Shown: positions 1 through 11,184 of the stretch, piece by piece
How the letters are laid out: every line of letters begins with the position of its first letter
Numbering within the stretch: position 1 is the stretch's first letter
The notes under the pieces: model-generated
What the model was told of the DNA's origin: nothing
Database searches by the model: none
The model's input: only the letters and a program-made list of their open reading frames with translations
Origin: Ypsolopha sequella
Lineage: Eukaryota; Arthropoda; Insecta; Lepidoptera; Ypsolophidae
DNA length: 64,000 nucleotides
NCBI GenBank assembly: GCA_934047225.1
Contig: OW203991.1
Location: 806,001 to 870,000 of the forward strand
Direction of reading: 5' to 3'
Program-made: the position numbers and the translations under genes

Positions 1-2810
1 TAGAAGTTAAATTAGCACATTTTAATCTTCTCCAAGACGATCCAAACGCTCTCTTTACAGACCTTTTCAACATAGTCTCCAAAGAGTTCGAAAATACGTT
101 TAAGATGCAAAAACTTTCTAACAAAAGTAAAATCACCTTCAGTGACTGGGCGACTCCAGGTATTTACAAAAGCAGAAATCATTTATACGAATTATACGAC
201 ATGAAGTCCTACAATAATAATGTTAAATTTACTGAATTCATGAAAAATTACTCACGCATCTTTAAATTGGTGTGTTTAAAAGCAAAAAGTATCTACTTAA
301 ATAAAAAACTTAAAAGGTCCGATAACAAAGTAAAAACAGTATGGAACATCATAAATACTGAAACTGGGAAAAGTAAGAAACGTGATAACGAGCTTAAGTT
401 AAGTATTAACAATGAAGTCGTTACGGGAGATAAAGAGGTTGCGAATGCCTTTGAACAATTCTTTACTGAAATTCCGTCCTTAACAACTAAAGATTTAAAT
501 TCAAGCCCTGGGCTTGCGCAGGATCTTTTAATAGATAACGTACCTCAGTGTCTTTCTGTATTTGCTTTTAAACATATTAATTCATTAACTGTAATTAAAG
601 CATTTAAATCGCTTAACTTGAAAAAAACTGAGGACTTATGGGGACTATCTGTGAAAGTTATAAGTTCTGTTATTGATTTAATAGCTCCTTATTTGGCATT
701 AATTTTTAATAAATGTGTAGATGATGGTATCTTTCCTGACTTAATGAAGTTTAGTAAATTGATCCCCCTTTTTAAATCAGGCGACAACGGTGACCCATCA
801 AACTATAGACCTGTGTCAGTTTTACCGGTTTTGAGTAAGGTTTTTGAAAAAATAGTTTTTAATCAATTGTTATTTCATTTTAATTTGAATAAGTTGCTTC
901 ACTGTGAACAATACGGATTCACTAGAGGGAGGTCAACCACAGATGCAGGAGTTGCTTTAGTTAAGCACATTTTTGATGCTTGGGAAGAAAAGCAGGATGC
1001 ATTTGGTGTATTTTGTGACCTCTCGAAAGCCTTCGATTGCGTTAATCATGAAACACTCTTATGTAAATTAGATCACTACGGAGTGAGGGGCAAATCTTTG
1101 GCGTTAATGAAGTCGTATCTTAGTGATCGTATTCAAAAGGTAGACATTAATGGGGTAAAATCATGTGGAGCATTAGTTAAAATGGGTGTCCCGCAGGGTT
1201 CCATATTGGGGCCCTTGCTGTTTTTAATTTACATAAATGACCTTCCCTATTTAATTAAAGACTTAACTAAGATAGTACTATTCGCAGACGACACGTCACT
1301 TATTTTTAAAGTTAATAGACGTAAAGATATCCTTGACGGCGCGAATACAACTTTATCACTGGTGCTTGATTGGTTTACTGTAAATAATTTAGTTTTAAAC
1401 GCAAAAAAGACAAAATGTATAAAATTCACGTTACCAAATGTTATTCAAGTGGATTGTAATTTGCTTTTGCGGGGGTCCAAGCTGGAGTTAGTTAACGAAA
1501 CTAAGTTTTTGGGCATTACGGTAGACTCTCGTCTTCAGTGGGGTCCCCACATAGAAGCCCTATGTGGTAGACTTAGTTCGGCCGCATACGCTGTTAGACG
1601 CATAAGACAAATTACTGATGTAGATACTGCTAGACTAGTCTATTTTAGTTACTTTCACAGCATTATGTCATACGGCATGCTGTTATGGGGTAGAGCCGCG
1701 GATACAGACGCAGTCTTTGTTTTGCAGAAGAGAGCAATTCGGGCTATTTATAATATGAAGCACCGGGATTCATTAAGAGAAAAGTTCAAAGAAATTAATA
1801 TATTAACTGTTTCTTGTGAATATATTTACCAGGTCCTTAGATATGTTAGAAAAAATGTTGAGTCTCTTCCAAGGCTTGGTGAGCAACATTGTAAGGAAAC
1901 CAGAAATAAGTATAAACTGGCTTTTCCAAAAATCAGACTCGCCAAAGTGAGTACCTCTTTCGTAGGACATGGTATAAGATTTTACAATAAACTTCCAAAA
2001 GAGGTCCTTACTTTGTCAGAGAATAAGTTTAAACAGTATATTAAGCAGGGCCTACTGAAAAAGGCATATTATAAAATAAATGAATATTTGGATGATGGTG
2101 AAGCATGGTGTTATAGTGATACTGATTTTGATGATAGTAGGTAATAATTTAATTAATTAATATAATTTCCTAACTTTTGATTCCTCTTAAGAGTTAACAT
2201 TAATTAATTACAGACTGTAAAAGGAAATAGACTATATGAGACAGGTAGGCAAAGATATATATGTTTTTCTTTTTTCATTAACCTGAATTCCTGCTGTCTT
2301 GTATTTTCTTATCCCTTGGTTAAAGTAGATATAAGTAATTCAATGTATAGTTTAAGTTTATGTTAAAAAAAAAAAAGACATGATCTTGCCAAGTTTCTTG
2401 CCCGTTCTTCTTAGCAAGACTAATCGAATGGGCGGAGGTAGGCATGTATTTATATATGTAACCTATTACTATGTAGTATATAGGATGCGATTTGGTCGGC
2501 CGCCTGGATTCGTGCTGGGGGCTCGGTTGGTGATCATTGAACCTTGTTCCTGGTCCCTGGCCGGGTCTCCGGTATGGGTTCGGGCGGTTGATTGGATTTC
2601 ACCTTGTATAATAATATATTACCTATAATTTTAATTGTATATATATTGCTACATAAATTAAATAAACATTTAATCTAAGTAGTTCATGTACATTTATTAT
2701 TTTATTACATATATTTTTATAAGATTAAAATTTGACTTGTGAAACGTGTATTATATATACCTACTTTGCAAAATAAACTTTTTGAATTTTGAATTGAATT
2801 TTGAATTTTA
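1..2810 (+). mobile_element. LINE family 1, copy A (non-LTR retrotransposon, 5' end outside window)
   Basis: Reverse-transcriptase frame followed by an approximately 665-bp 3' UTR and a short 3' tail of GAATTTT-type repeats near 2788-2810. The same 3' UTR occurs at 19355-20792, 31917-32616 (reverse) and 50792-52605, with diverged relatives at 38830-38962 and 45655-46140, which defines the family and its 3' end. The left edge of the window cuts the element, so its 5' UTR and endonuclease region are not visible. There is no long poly(A); the simple repeat tail fits CR1/Jockey-type LINEs. Exact clade not assigned. Confidence 0.9.
3..2144 (+). CDS. LINE reverse transcriptase ORF (C-terminal part, open at left edge)
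   Basis: Encodes the RNA-dependent DNA polymerase of a non-LTR retrotransposon, which copies element RNA at a nicked chromosomal target. The frame is open from base 3; the first ATG at 105 is almost certainly internal, so no start is visible. Counting from 105, the conserved palm motifs are present and intact: KAFD at about residues 308-311, PQG at about 363, and FADD with the catalytic Asp pair at 395-396. A KLIPLFKSG/NYRPVSVL block precedes them and an LGITVDS thumb motif follows. The frame ends in a Cys-poor basic tail without the usual stop-ridden decay, so this copy is young. An apurinic-type endonuclease domain would be expected upstream, outside the window. The family resembles Jockey/CR1/Daphne-type elements; I cannot place it more exactly. 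Confidence 0.88.
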   Translation, partial: EVKLAHFNLLQDDPNALFTDLFNIVSKEFENTFKMQKLSNKSKITFSDWATPGIYKSRNHLYELYDMKSYNNNVKFTEFMKNYSRIFKLVCLKAKSIYLNKKLKRSDNKVKTVWNIINTETGKSKKRDNELKLSINNEVVTGDKEVANAFEQFFTEIPSLTTKDLNSSPGLAQDLLIDNVPQCLSVFAFKHINSLTVIKAFKSLNLKKTEDLWGLSVKVISSVIDLIAPYLALIFNKCVDDGIFPDLMKFSKLIPLFKSGDNGDPSNYRPVSVLPVLSKVFEKIVFNQLLFHFNLNKLLHCEQYGFTRGRSTTDAGVALVKHIFDAWEEKQDAFGVFCDLSKAFDCVNHETLLCKLDHYGVRGKSLALMKSYLSDRIQKVDINGVKSCGALVKMGVPQGSILGPLLFLIYINDLPYLIKDLTKIVLFADDTSLIFKVNRRKDILDGANTTLSLVLDWFTVNNLVLNAKKTKCIKFTLPNVIQVDCNLLLRGSKLELVNETKFLGITVDSRLQWGPHIEALCGRLSSAAYAVRRIRQITDVDTARLVYFSYFHSIMSYGMLLWGRAADTDAVFVLQKRAIRAIYNMKHRDSLREKFKEINILTVSCEYIYQVLRYVRKNVESLPRLGEQHCKETRNKYKLAFPKIRLAKVSTSFVGHGIRFYNKLPKEVLTLSENKFKQYIKQGLLKKAYYKINEYLDDGEAWCYSDTDFDDSR

Positions 2811-3640
2811 ATCACCACCAGTAACATTATTTTACTTAGCCTCCTGTTTGCCCGCCGTTCAAGAAGTGGAAGCCATTTTTAGACAAATTCTGTTTTTATA
2901 AAAATGTCGCGGCTCGATACGCCCACTCGGCTGCCGCGGCGCGCCACTGGAACTAGGCTACTTTGTGAAGCATCGTGTTGTCACTCTTTATCCATAATTA
3001 TAACAATTTTATCTAAATATCATATATAAATCATGTTACATTATTTAAATCATGATCTACGTAAAAGAATAATTTTAACATCTTATTTACTTATCAAACA
3101 TCTAGTTATTTTTTAACAATAAATTCATGGTTTTTCATGAATAAATTGAATGAATGAATAATTTAATACTTTTGAAGTACATAATGAGTAACATCACACA
3201 ATATTTAGGGTTTTACAAAAGAAGAAACTAATTTAAAATGTTCGTAGTACCTAAATTATTAAAAAATAAGTAAAAGTAGATCAGTTTACGTACTTGTGCC
3301 GTACTAGTCTATAAAATAAACTGTTTGACAGTCAAGTAGTATGCTATACAAGGCGAAATTTAATTGACTGTTTGAATTCATACTGGAGACTCGCTTAGTG
3401 ATTAGAAAAAAACAATTTTTAAGTTACACTTTTGTGTCCTATGTCACAGGCTGGCAACCAGCCACAATGCTCAGGAGCCTGCAGCTCGACAAATACATCA
3501 CTGGATGACCTTTTACCTTGTGCAGAGTGTTCCCAAGGACGCGTTTTTAAAGGAATAAAGATGTTTAAACATTCATATAGCGTAAAGCTATAAACCAGTA
3601 ACCAATTTATCATAACCACCAACTGTCCCACCAAACCTGC
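2811..3640. other. No recognisable feature
   Basis: AT-rich sequence with a short GC-richer patch near 2910-2950. No coding frame, repeat family or RNA gene recognised. A 75-codon frame on the minus strand (3419-3646) has no recognisable motif. Confidence 0.5.
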
Positions 3641-3645
3641 CACCA

Positions 3646-4281
3646 CGTCCTAACTTTTCCAATAATACAGACGACTATTGTAAACATCTTTCAAACGTGA
3701 GAAAAATATATCCTTTCGTTAAAAGAATTCCACGAGGCGCACTCATAATTCTAGCCCAAAAATTGAATGAAATTATAAAAACAGTAGTAAAAGAAAACTG
3801 AACACGTTCTTGGGAAATCTTTTCATTTCCCCTACAATTTTCTACACATCAAGAACTCCAACCGCAAAAGCAGCTCCCTTACTCAAATTATTAAAAACAA
3901 CTGCACACTCTGTGAAGAGAATGTTCCAACTGACACTCACACAAAATACCATTCTAACAGCACCTATAGAAAAGTTGAAATTAAAGTCAGTGATGGAGAC
4001 CTCAAGAGAGCTGCGCAACTCCTCTTCTCCAGCGATGTAGTAGCATCCGATTTGCAAGAGAGTCTGTCAGCGCTTGAGGCTAAACATTTAGCCACTTAAG
4101 CGACGTCACAGCTCCCACCAGCTTCACAACCCGGCGATGTCAGCCTCCTTCAAAGACCTCCTTTGTGGGTCTGCCAGCATCGCTGGCGAAGCTCTTCTGA
4201 GCAGCATCACGGACCTAGCTAACCTTATGCTAGCCGGCAAAGTAAATAAGGAATTTATGTATATACTTTACGGAGCCAATC
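3646..4281 (+). pseudogene. Retroelement reverse-transcriptase relic, N-terminal region
   Basis: Three reading frames have to be followed in turn to read one degraded protein. The part beginning near 3646 contains RIPRGA followed by a Leu/Ile-rich helix and is stopped by TGA at 3799-3801. Frame 2 carries LTQIIKNNCTLCEEN and VSDGDLKRAAQLLFSS up to a stop at 4097. The frame beginning at 4137 carries FKDLLCGSASIAGEALLSS and ends in ILYGAN. These blocks resemble the region just before the polymerase domain of a loosely classified group of metazoan reverse-transcriptase proteins; this comes from memory of the family, not a search. The palm motifs are absent, because the 69-bp minisatellite takes over at 4281. 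The C-terminal part of the same protein type lies at 35964-36653, but the two are unlikely to be one copy. Confidence 0.5.
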
Positions 4282-4717
4282 AAGCAGCAAGTGGCGTATT
4301 CTATTTAGTTAGCTGTATGGCTAGGGCAGGCCAGTCAAGCGCAGCGCAGCAGCAAGTGGCGTATTCTATTTAGTTAGTTTTCTCATTTGGGCAGGCCAGT
4401 CAAGCGCAGTGAACGCAGAAGCAAGTGGCGTATTCTATTTAGTTAGTTTTCTCACTCGGGCAAGCCAGTCAAGCACAGTAAACGCAGAAGCAAGTGGCGT
4501 ATTCTATTTAGTTAGTTTTCTCACTCAGGCAAGCCACTCCAGCGCAGTAAACGCAGCAGCAAGTGGCGTATTCTATTTAGTTAGTTTTCTCGCTCGGGCA
4601 AGCCAGTCAAGCGCAACGAACGCAGCAGCAAGTGGCGTATTCTATTTAGTTAGTTTTCTCACTCGGGCAAGCCAGTCAAGCGCAGTGAACGCAGCAGCAA
4701 GTGGCGTATTCTATTTC
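4281..4717 (+). repeat. 69-bp minisatellite, about 6.3 copies
   Basis: The motif GTGGCGTATTCTATTTAG recurs at 4291, 4356, 4425, 4494, 4563, 4632 and 4701. The spacing is 65 bp once and then 69 bp. Since 69 is 23 codons, a frame stays open across the copies (ASGVFYLVSFL per unit). The array abuts the retroelement relic on its left, and the last unit breaks off at about 4717. Open frame is not evidence of a gene here. Confidence 0.9.
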
Positions 4718-5995
4718 TCCACAACGCGCAGGTTAAACGGATGGGTTTTATTATTCAACCGGGTTCCTTCTGATCTAACTCTACCCAACGAGGTTCTATA
4801 TTTGCATATTTTATTATGTTCGAGGTTAGAACAGAGATGAATTTATTTAGTTTACGTTCAACTTTGATTTGGTTTTATTATTATTAGCTGCCCTTATAGA
4901 TATACGTGGCCTACTTGTTACACATATTTAGGTCTTTTTCATATTGGTTGTTGTCAATTTGTCAAACAGCGATGGTTTAGGAACTGACGAAAACTGATAA
5001 ATTAAACTATTTGCCTGCGCCATACACTCGTAGACCCTCCATGCCCTTACTACGTAAAGAAGCGACACTTACCACCTCCCGCCAGTTTAACGTGGCCCGA
5101 AAATTAGAAGTACGACTGAGGTACGCACGCACACACATAAACGTGTGTGGATAGGCTGATGCTCAAGTAGTAGTGTTGAGTAATTAAATCTGTTCGCTTT
5201 TATTGAGTATCGGGGGTTTGCCATCGTAACGTACCTTCAAGCAAGCCTCAGAAAATAAAACGCGAATATCAAATTGAGGACGACCGTCTGCCCTCTAAAA
5301 TATAAATTATAAATTAGCCGTCTACCTTCCCAATTGTAGGTTTTATTACGTTGCTGTAGGAGATAAAATCGTTATACAAAGGTTGGATACAAACTAAGTA
5401 AGTAACTATTAGAAACTTATTTTCTTATCAATTATTTATTCAATCTTCTGCCGATTTATAAATAAAACAGTTTGACTAATTGCGAGAATACATTTTTGTA
5501 TAAAAAATCAAAGTAGATGTTGTTGTATTTATTGTAAAAGTGATAAATACCTACAACATGTTTGATTAAAATTAACGCATAAATACATGAAGATAATTAT
5601 ATATATATATATATAACGGGGAAAGTGAGGGTTCAGGTAGCTGATGGTCCGAGTTACACGTCACGGGGTCGTTGTTAGGTCGATCTTGTAAATAACAGCA
5701 CAGATAGTTTAAAATTTCTGTATTAAGAATCGTTGTTTAATTTTACAAACTTTCAAATACAACACTAGATAAAAGGCGATATAAAACAATAATGAAATCT
5801 GAATAGAAGGTGCACCGCACACACCGTTATTAATGGCGGTTCCCGCTCGCCTTTTCAAAGGCCAAGCCATGATGATGAAGCGGCATGATCGAGCCCGTGC
5901 GGTGTAGCGCGCGCGCACGTGGTTCCGTTTTCTCGTTTTACCTCCGGAAACAGGAAGTCAAGTTTTTTCGTTTGATCGACTGCCACGGCGCTACT
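4718..5995. other. No recognisable feature apart from a TA microsatellite
   Basis: An (AT)n run lies at about 5598-5614. Otherwise this is AT-rich sequence with a GC-rich patch around 5820-5930. No coding or repeat family recognised. Confidence 0.5.
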
Positions 5996-6440
5996 CGATG
6001 ACGCCAGCGTTCCAGATATTCGAGTCAATCATGTCACTGCACCAATCCACGCGGGCCTGCTTCTGAGTAGCGGTGAGGTTGTGCGGCACCCAGCGCGGAA
6101 CTATTCTCCTCACCCCAAGGTGCTCCTGTAGAATCTCGTGAATGCTTCCCGATCCAATCTGCAATATGTGCTGAATCTCTTACATCTATTCTCTTGAGTT
6201 ATATTATTCAATGCTAGCACGTTTCCTTCTGTAACAATCGTTAAAGGGCGACAACTTATTTCTTCATCCCTCAATGTTAGTCGACCGCGCTTAAATTCGT
6301 TATGCCAGCGGTACACGGTTGCCTTAGAAAGGCTTTTATTCATAAACGCCATTTGAAGTCGTCCAGCTTTAGGGGACATTTGAAATCGTAAAAAATCATC
6401 GCGCGAAAATGTTCCTGACGCAGGTCCATGTTTCAATGAG
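5996..6440 (-). pseudogene. Mariner transposase relic
   Basis: Read on the minus strand. The first frame (6436 to 6110) has the N-terminal helix-turn-helix region of a mariner transposase, with KATVYRWHNEFKRGR and LRDEEISCRPLT. In another frame (about 6120 to 5996) follows RIVPRWVPHNLTATQKQAR, the conserved block just before the catalytic domain, ending in an in-frame stop. Full mariner transposases are about 345 residues with a D,D34D triad. Only the N-terminal 150 or so residues are represented, with at least one frameshift and an internal rearrangement, and no catalytic Asp region. A non-functional fossil of a Tc1/mariner element. No terminal inverted repeats identified. Confidence 0.85.
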
Positions 6441-7050
6441 ACACGATAGTTTTTAGCTCGTAAACAATGTTAGTGACATTTTGAAGTTGGAACATTCGTA
6501 TTTTTACTTTGAAATAATTGGATTTTCAAAATAAATTATAGCTGGCCAGTGTCTTATACATAAAAACTTTTCTTCACAAAACATATTGTGTGACCTGGTA
6601 CATAAAATGGTAAATTTATTCTTTTTTGTTGTTTTCACCAGAACAATGCAAATGCAAATAAAACAATGCAAATCAGGTTTCAGAATTAATTACGAAATGA
6701 GATTAAAATTTTAATAGACATTATTAAAATGAAACAGACACAAAATTTAAAAACGGTAAACGTGAGATTTTGTATACGAGAAGAATTTAGTGTTCAACAT
6801 AATACGTATCAAAATATTTGTAAGAAACAAAATATCCTACCTAATTTGATTATACATAATAATAATTTATTTTTGCAAAAAATATGACGTAATGAGGTAC
6901 ATACACGAAATATTTGTAAGTAACATAACACATACATAAAACATATCGTCACGACATGAGTCCTCGAGGGGTTGTGAGAGTACTCAGTACACCCGCTTTT
7001 CACTGACAATTAGTATGCAACTCAGGGCTCGTAAACTATAGATATCTAAA
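6441..7050. other. No recognisable feature
   Basis: AT-rich sequence on the 5' side of the mariner relic. No coding frame or known repeat seen. Confidence 0.5.
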
Positions 7051-7054
7051 AAGG

Positions 7055-7140
7055 TTTAGCAGCGGTAGCTCAGTGTGTAGGACGCTGTACTTGAGACCTA
7101 GGTTTAAATACTACATTCTAACTCCGTTTCTTATTGTTAT
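7055..7140 (+). repeat. tRNA-derived SINE fragment
   Basis: GCGGTAGCTCAGTGTGTAG at about 7072 is a good RNA polymerase III A-box context, and about 40 bp downstream is a degenerate B-box (GGTTTAAATACTA). Acceptor-stem pairing is not evident, so this is read as a SINE head rather than a tRNA gene. Confidence 0.5.
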
Positions 7141-7745
7141 AACCCACGTGTAGAAAAATAAATTATATTTGATTTATAGCGTTTTTTTTTCAATTATTTG
7201 TTTCAGTTTGATCTTTTCTAGTTTGTAATGCACTCTGAATAATGTTTTGAGTATCCGAAGCGATAGATTAGGTGCACTTTAAATCATCCTCTAGAGATGT
7301 TAAACCATTCAGTGTGTTCCCCGTTAATCCTGATGCAAGTCCTGTAGAGAGTAGACGGTAGAGAGATCTCAGGGCTCGCACCAGGTGGCTACTCACTCCA
7401 TAAGCGCATAGATAGTGTTGTACACAAGACATACGTCAGCACTCTGTCGTAAGCTTTTTCTTAATCCATAAACACACAATCACAGTAGTTTTTCAGATAT
7501 GCTGTATATTTTAAGAATGAATAGTTCTTTTTTGCTATAAATGTAAATAATCTAATGGAGATGCGAAATAAATCAAACTGTTTTGAATGACTAAAACCCA
7601 ACTTCCACGTGATTGGTCAAGATTGGAGCGAAGCGAAGTTCAGCCGGAAAGTTCAGAAGTTAAGCAAAATAAAAACTTTCAAATTCAATTTTCGTTTCGT
7701 TATCTATTCCGTCTTTTTAGATATAGGGTCTTGGGGACGTAGAGT
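7141..7745. other. No recognisable feature
   Basis: AT-rich sequence. The frame at 7609-7887 (+) has no recognisable motif and runs into a SINE on the other strand. Confidence 0.45.
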
Positions 7746-7749
7746 CGAA

Positions 7750-7992
7750 GAGTTTCATTCAATTATATACGACATGAATCCACGAGGGCGTCTCAGGGGT
7801 GTTCCGACGACGTTTTTACCTCCCAGCGTGAGGTCTTTTGTCTTACTACCGGCATACAACCGGCACAAACACGGACCCACAATTTAACGTACCTTTCGAA
7901 GCATGCAGACGGAACACAAAAATGATTTGAATCCACGACCTCCATATTTGTAGTCGATTACTTGAACTACTAGACCACAGAGCCGGTCATTA
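7750..7992 (-). repeat. tRNA-derived SINE (family b)
   Basis: On the minus strand, starting near 7990, an A-box-like TGTGGTCTAGTAGTTC is followed about 35 bp on by GTCGTGGATTCAAATC, a B-box. The body downstream contains a GTTAAATTGTGGGTCCG block that recurs as ATTAAACTGTGGGTCCA at about 33345 (+). Two shared blocks in two places, one of them tRNA-like, define a SINE family. Confidence 0.6.
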
Positions 7993-8090
7993 AATTATTT
8001 ACATTGTAACGAACATACGAGTACATATCATAAAGTGCATGTAATTTTAGTGTAAATTGTTAGTGCACCTTAGTGAAGTTATTACATAGT

Positions 8091-9886
8091 GAAGCCTCGC
8101 ATGCTCTCACAGAACACCTTCAGTAAGGGTTAGTATCTCTGCCATGCAGCCTCGCATGCTCTCACAGAACACCTTCAGTAAGGGTTAGTATCTCTGCCAT
8201 GCAGCCTCGCATGCTCTCACAGAACACCTTCAGTAAGGGTTAGTATCTCTGCCATGCAGCCTCGGATGCTCTCACAGAACACCTTCAGTAAGGGTTAGTA
8301 TCTCTGCCATGCAGCCTCGCATGCTCTCACAGAACACCTTCAGTAAGGGTTAGTATCTCTGCCATGCAGCCTCGCATGCTCTCACAGAACACCTTCAGTA
8401 AGGGTTAGTATCTCTGCCATGCAGCCTCGGATGCTCTCACAGAACACCTGCAGTAAGGGTTAGTAACTCTGCCATGCAGCCTCGGATGCTCTCACAGAAC
8501 ACCTGCAGTAAGGGTTAGTAACTCTGCCATGCAGCCTCGGATGCTCTCACAGAACACCTGCAGTAAGGGTTAGTAACTCTGCCATGCAGCCTCGGATGCT
8601 CTCACAGAACACCTGCAGTAAGGGTTAGTAACTCTGCCATGCTGCCTCGCATGCTCTCACAGAACACCTGCAGTAAGGGTTAGTAACTCTGCCATGCTGC
8701 CTCGCATGCTCTCACAGAACACCTGCAGTAAGGGTTAGTAACTCTGCCATGCAGCCTCGGATGCTCTCACAGAACACCTTCAGTAAGGGTTAGTATCTCT
8801 GCCATGCAGCCTCGGATGCTCTCACAGAACACCTGCAGTAAGGGTTAGTAACTCTGCCATGCAGCCTCGGATGCTCTCACAGAACACCTTCAGTAAGGGT
8901 TAGTATCTCTGCCATGCAGCCTCGGATGCTCTCACAGAACACCTGCAGTAAGGGTTAGTATCTCTGCCATGCAGCCTCGGATGCTCTCACAGAACACCTT
9001 CAGTAAGGGTTAGTATCTCTGCCATGCAGCCTCGGATGCTCTCACAGAACACCTGCAGTAAGGGTTAGTAACTCTGCCATGCAGCCTCGGATGCTCTCAC
9101 AGAACACCTTCAGTAAGGGTTAGTATCTCTGCCATGCAGCCTCGGATGATCTCACAGAACACCTTCAGTAAGGGTTAGTATCTCTGCCATGCAGCCTCGG
9201 ATGCTCTCACAGAACACCTTCAATAAGGGTTAGTATCTCTGCCATGCAGCCTCGGATGCTCTCACAGAACACCTTCAGTAAGGGTTAGTAACTCTGCCAT
9301 GCAGCCTCGGATGATCTCACAGAACACCTTCAGTAAGGGTTAGTATCTCTGCCATGCAGCCTCGGATGCTCTCAGAGAACACCTTCAATAAGGATTAGTA
9401 TCTCTGCCATGCAGCCTCGGATGCTCTCACAGAACACCTTCAGTAAGGGTTAGTAACTCTGCCATGCAGCCTCGGATGCTCTCACAGAACACCTTCAATA
9501 AGGGTTAGTATCTCTGCCATGCAGCCTCGGATGCTCTCACAGAACACCTTCAATAAGGATTAGTATCTCTGCCATGCAGCCTCGGATGCTCTCACAGAAC
9601 ACCTTCACTAAGGGTTAGTATCTGCCATGCAGCCTCGCATGCTCTCACAGAACACCTTCACTAAGGGTTAGTATCTGCCATGCAGCCTCGCATGCTCTCA
9701 CAGAACACCTTCACTAAGGGTTAGTATCTGCCATGCAGCCTCGCATGCTCTCACAGAACACCTTCACTAAGGGTTAGTATCTCTGCCATGCAGCCTCGCA
9801 TGCTCTCACAGAACACCTTCACTAAGGGTTAGTATCTCTGCCATGCAGCCTCGCATGCTCTCACAGAACACCTTCAATAAGGGTTA
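8091..9886 (+). repeat. 55-bp satellite array, about 33 copies
   Basis: The motif CCTCGCATGCTCTCACAGAA recurs at 8095, 8150 and 8205, a 55-bp period. Variants alternate between CGCATGC and CGGATGC, and between CTTCAGT and CTGCAGT. From about 9600 a few units lack CT in TATCTCTGCC and are 53 bp. Nearly every unit has the dyad CTGC-CAT-GCAG. Variant types are clustered: the CTGCAGT types lie mainly between about 8440 and 9080, showing local homogenisation. No gene overlaps. Confidence 0.95.
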
Positions 9887-9936
9887 ATCCGTAAATTTTC
9901 AACAATTAGGATGAGCAGCTAAGATCCTTGCATGCA

Positions 9937-9993
9937 TACAACGTGTAACAGAAATGTGTAACCATATTTGAAGAGCTTAATCAGTCAATGGTA
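9937..9993 (+). repeat. Solo terminal arm of the MITE found at 34688-34937
   Basis: ACGTGTAACAGAAATGTGTA followed by ACCATATTTGAAGAGCTTA matches one inverted arm of the element at 34688-34937. Only one arm is present. Confidence 0.6.
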
Positions 9994-10469
9994 AAAAAAA
10001 TCCAATTATTCATGAAATTTTCATTTGAAAAAATTAACGATTGGGGCACTCGTTCATACCCCAAAAGCATGTGTTCTATTTGCACTTTTATGTCACTCGG
10101 TATATTTTAAGGATTATCTTATTTATTGAAGCTATTTTATAATGTTATTAGTTTTTAAACTCCTTCGAGAGCCCCCAGCAGAGGTCTTATCCACATGTTC
10201 AACTAAATGAAGAACCTACAATAATGTTTATAATCTTTATAGTGTATCGTTCAAACAAAAGTGTAAGAAAGCGTTTTAACTACTTTGAAAATACAACTTA
10301 ACAACTTAGCAAACTTTAGCCATTTTAAGTGATTTTATAAACTATCGGAGCTCTTCTCTAACACGGTTCCACTCGTAGTCGTGTATTAAAGAATTTTATA
10401 TTAAACTGGGAACTTTGTATTAAAGTCTCGTGCAATATTTTTTTAATAAAGCTGTTCACATCGTAAACG
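9994..10469. other. No recognisable feature
   Basis: AT-rich, non-repetitive sequence as far as can be seen by eye. Confidence 0.5.
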
Positions 10470-10516
10470 TGATATACGGTATTCCTTGATACACTTACGT
10501 ACATGTTACGTGATTA
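10470..10516 (+). repeat. Isolated monomer of the 41-bp satellite
   Basis: GATATACGGTATTCCTTGAT with ACTTACGTACATGTTACGTG is one diverged unit of the array that starts about 220 bp further on. An (AAAT)n run at about 10722-10736 lies just before the array. Confidence 0.75.
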
Positions 10517-10736
10517 CGTGATATCATTATTCTTTAACATTGTGTGTTTAATTAATTATAATCAAAATTGTACATTTAGTAAAGTTAGGTTTAGATTTAG
10601 TTCTTTTCTGTAGCGTCACCAAATTTTATATTTTTTCTTGTTATCTCTCTGAGAAAAATGTTGAAGGAAGTAGATTTAACTATTTGTAAACTAAATATAT
10701 AACTTCTGTTGTTTTTCCCCAAATAAATAAATAAAT

Positions 10737-11184
10737 ACACGGTGTTCCTTGATAAACTTACGTACATGGTACGTGATATACAGTGTTCCTTGATAAACTT
10801 ACGTACATGGTACGTGATATACGGTGTCCCTTGATAAACTTACGTACATGGTACGTGATATACAGTGTTCCTTGATAAACTTACGTACATGGTACGTGAT
10901 ATACGGTGTCCCTTGATAAACTTACGTACATGGTACGTGATATACGGTGTTCCTTGATAAACTTACGTACATGTTACGTGATATACAGTGTTCCTTGATA
11001 AACTTACGTACATGGTACGTGATATACGGTGTTCCTTGATAAACTTACGTACATGGTACGTGATATACGGTGTCCCTTGATAAACTTACGTACATGGTAC
11101 GTGATATACGGTGTTCCTTGATAAACTTACGAACATGGTACGTGATATACGGTGTTCCTTGATAAACTTACGTACATGGTACGT
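10737..11184 (+). repeat. 41-bp satellite array, about 11 copies
   Basis: Period measured from GTGTTCCTTGAT at 10742 and 10783. Each unit carries the near-perfect palindrome ACGTAC-ATG-GTACGT. Variants are GTGTCCC against GTGTTCC and CAGTG against CGGTG. Confidence 0.93.

Noticed and set aside
2380..2628. 82-codon frame in the LINE-1 3' UTR (GRPPGFVLGARL), repeated at 32090-32290 (minus) and 52290-52484
   Set aside because: Appears in every copy only because the 3' UTR is conserved; phase and length differ among copies and there is no start conservation.
8091..9886. Telomere-like GGTTAG in each 55-bp unit
   Set aside because: Insect telomeres are tandem TTAGG; one GGTTAG per 55 bp is not telomeric.
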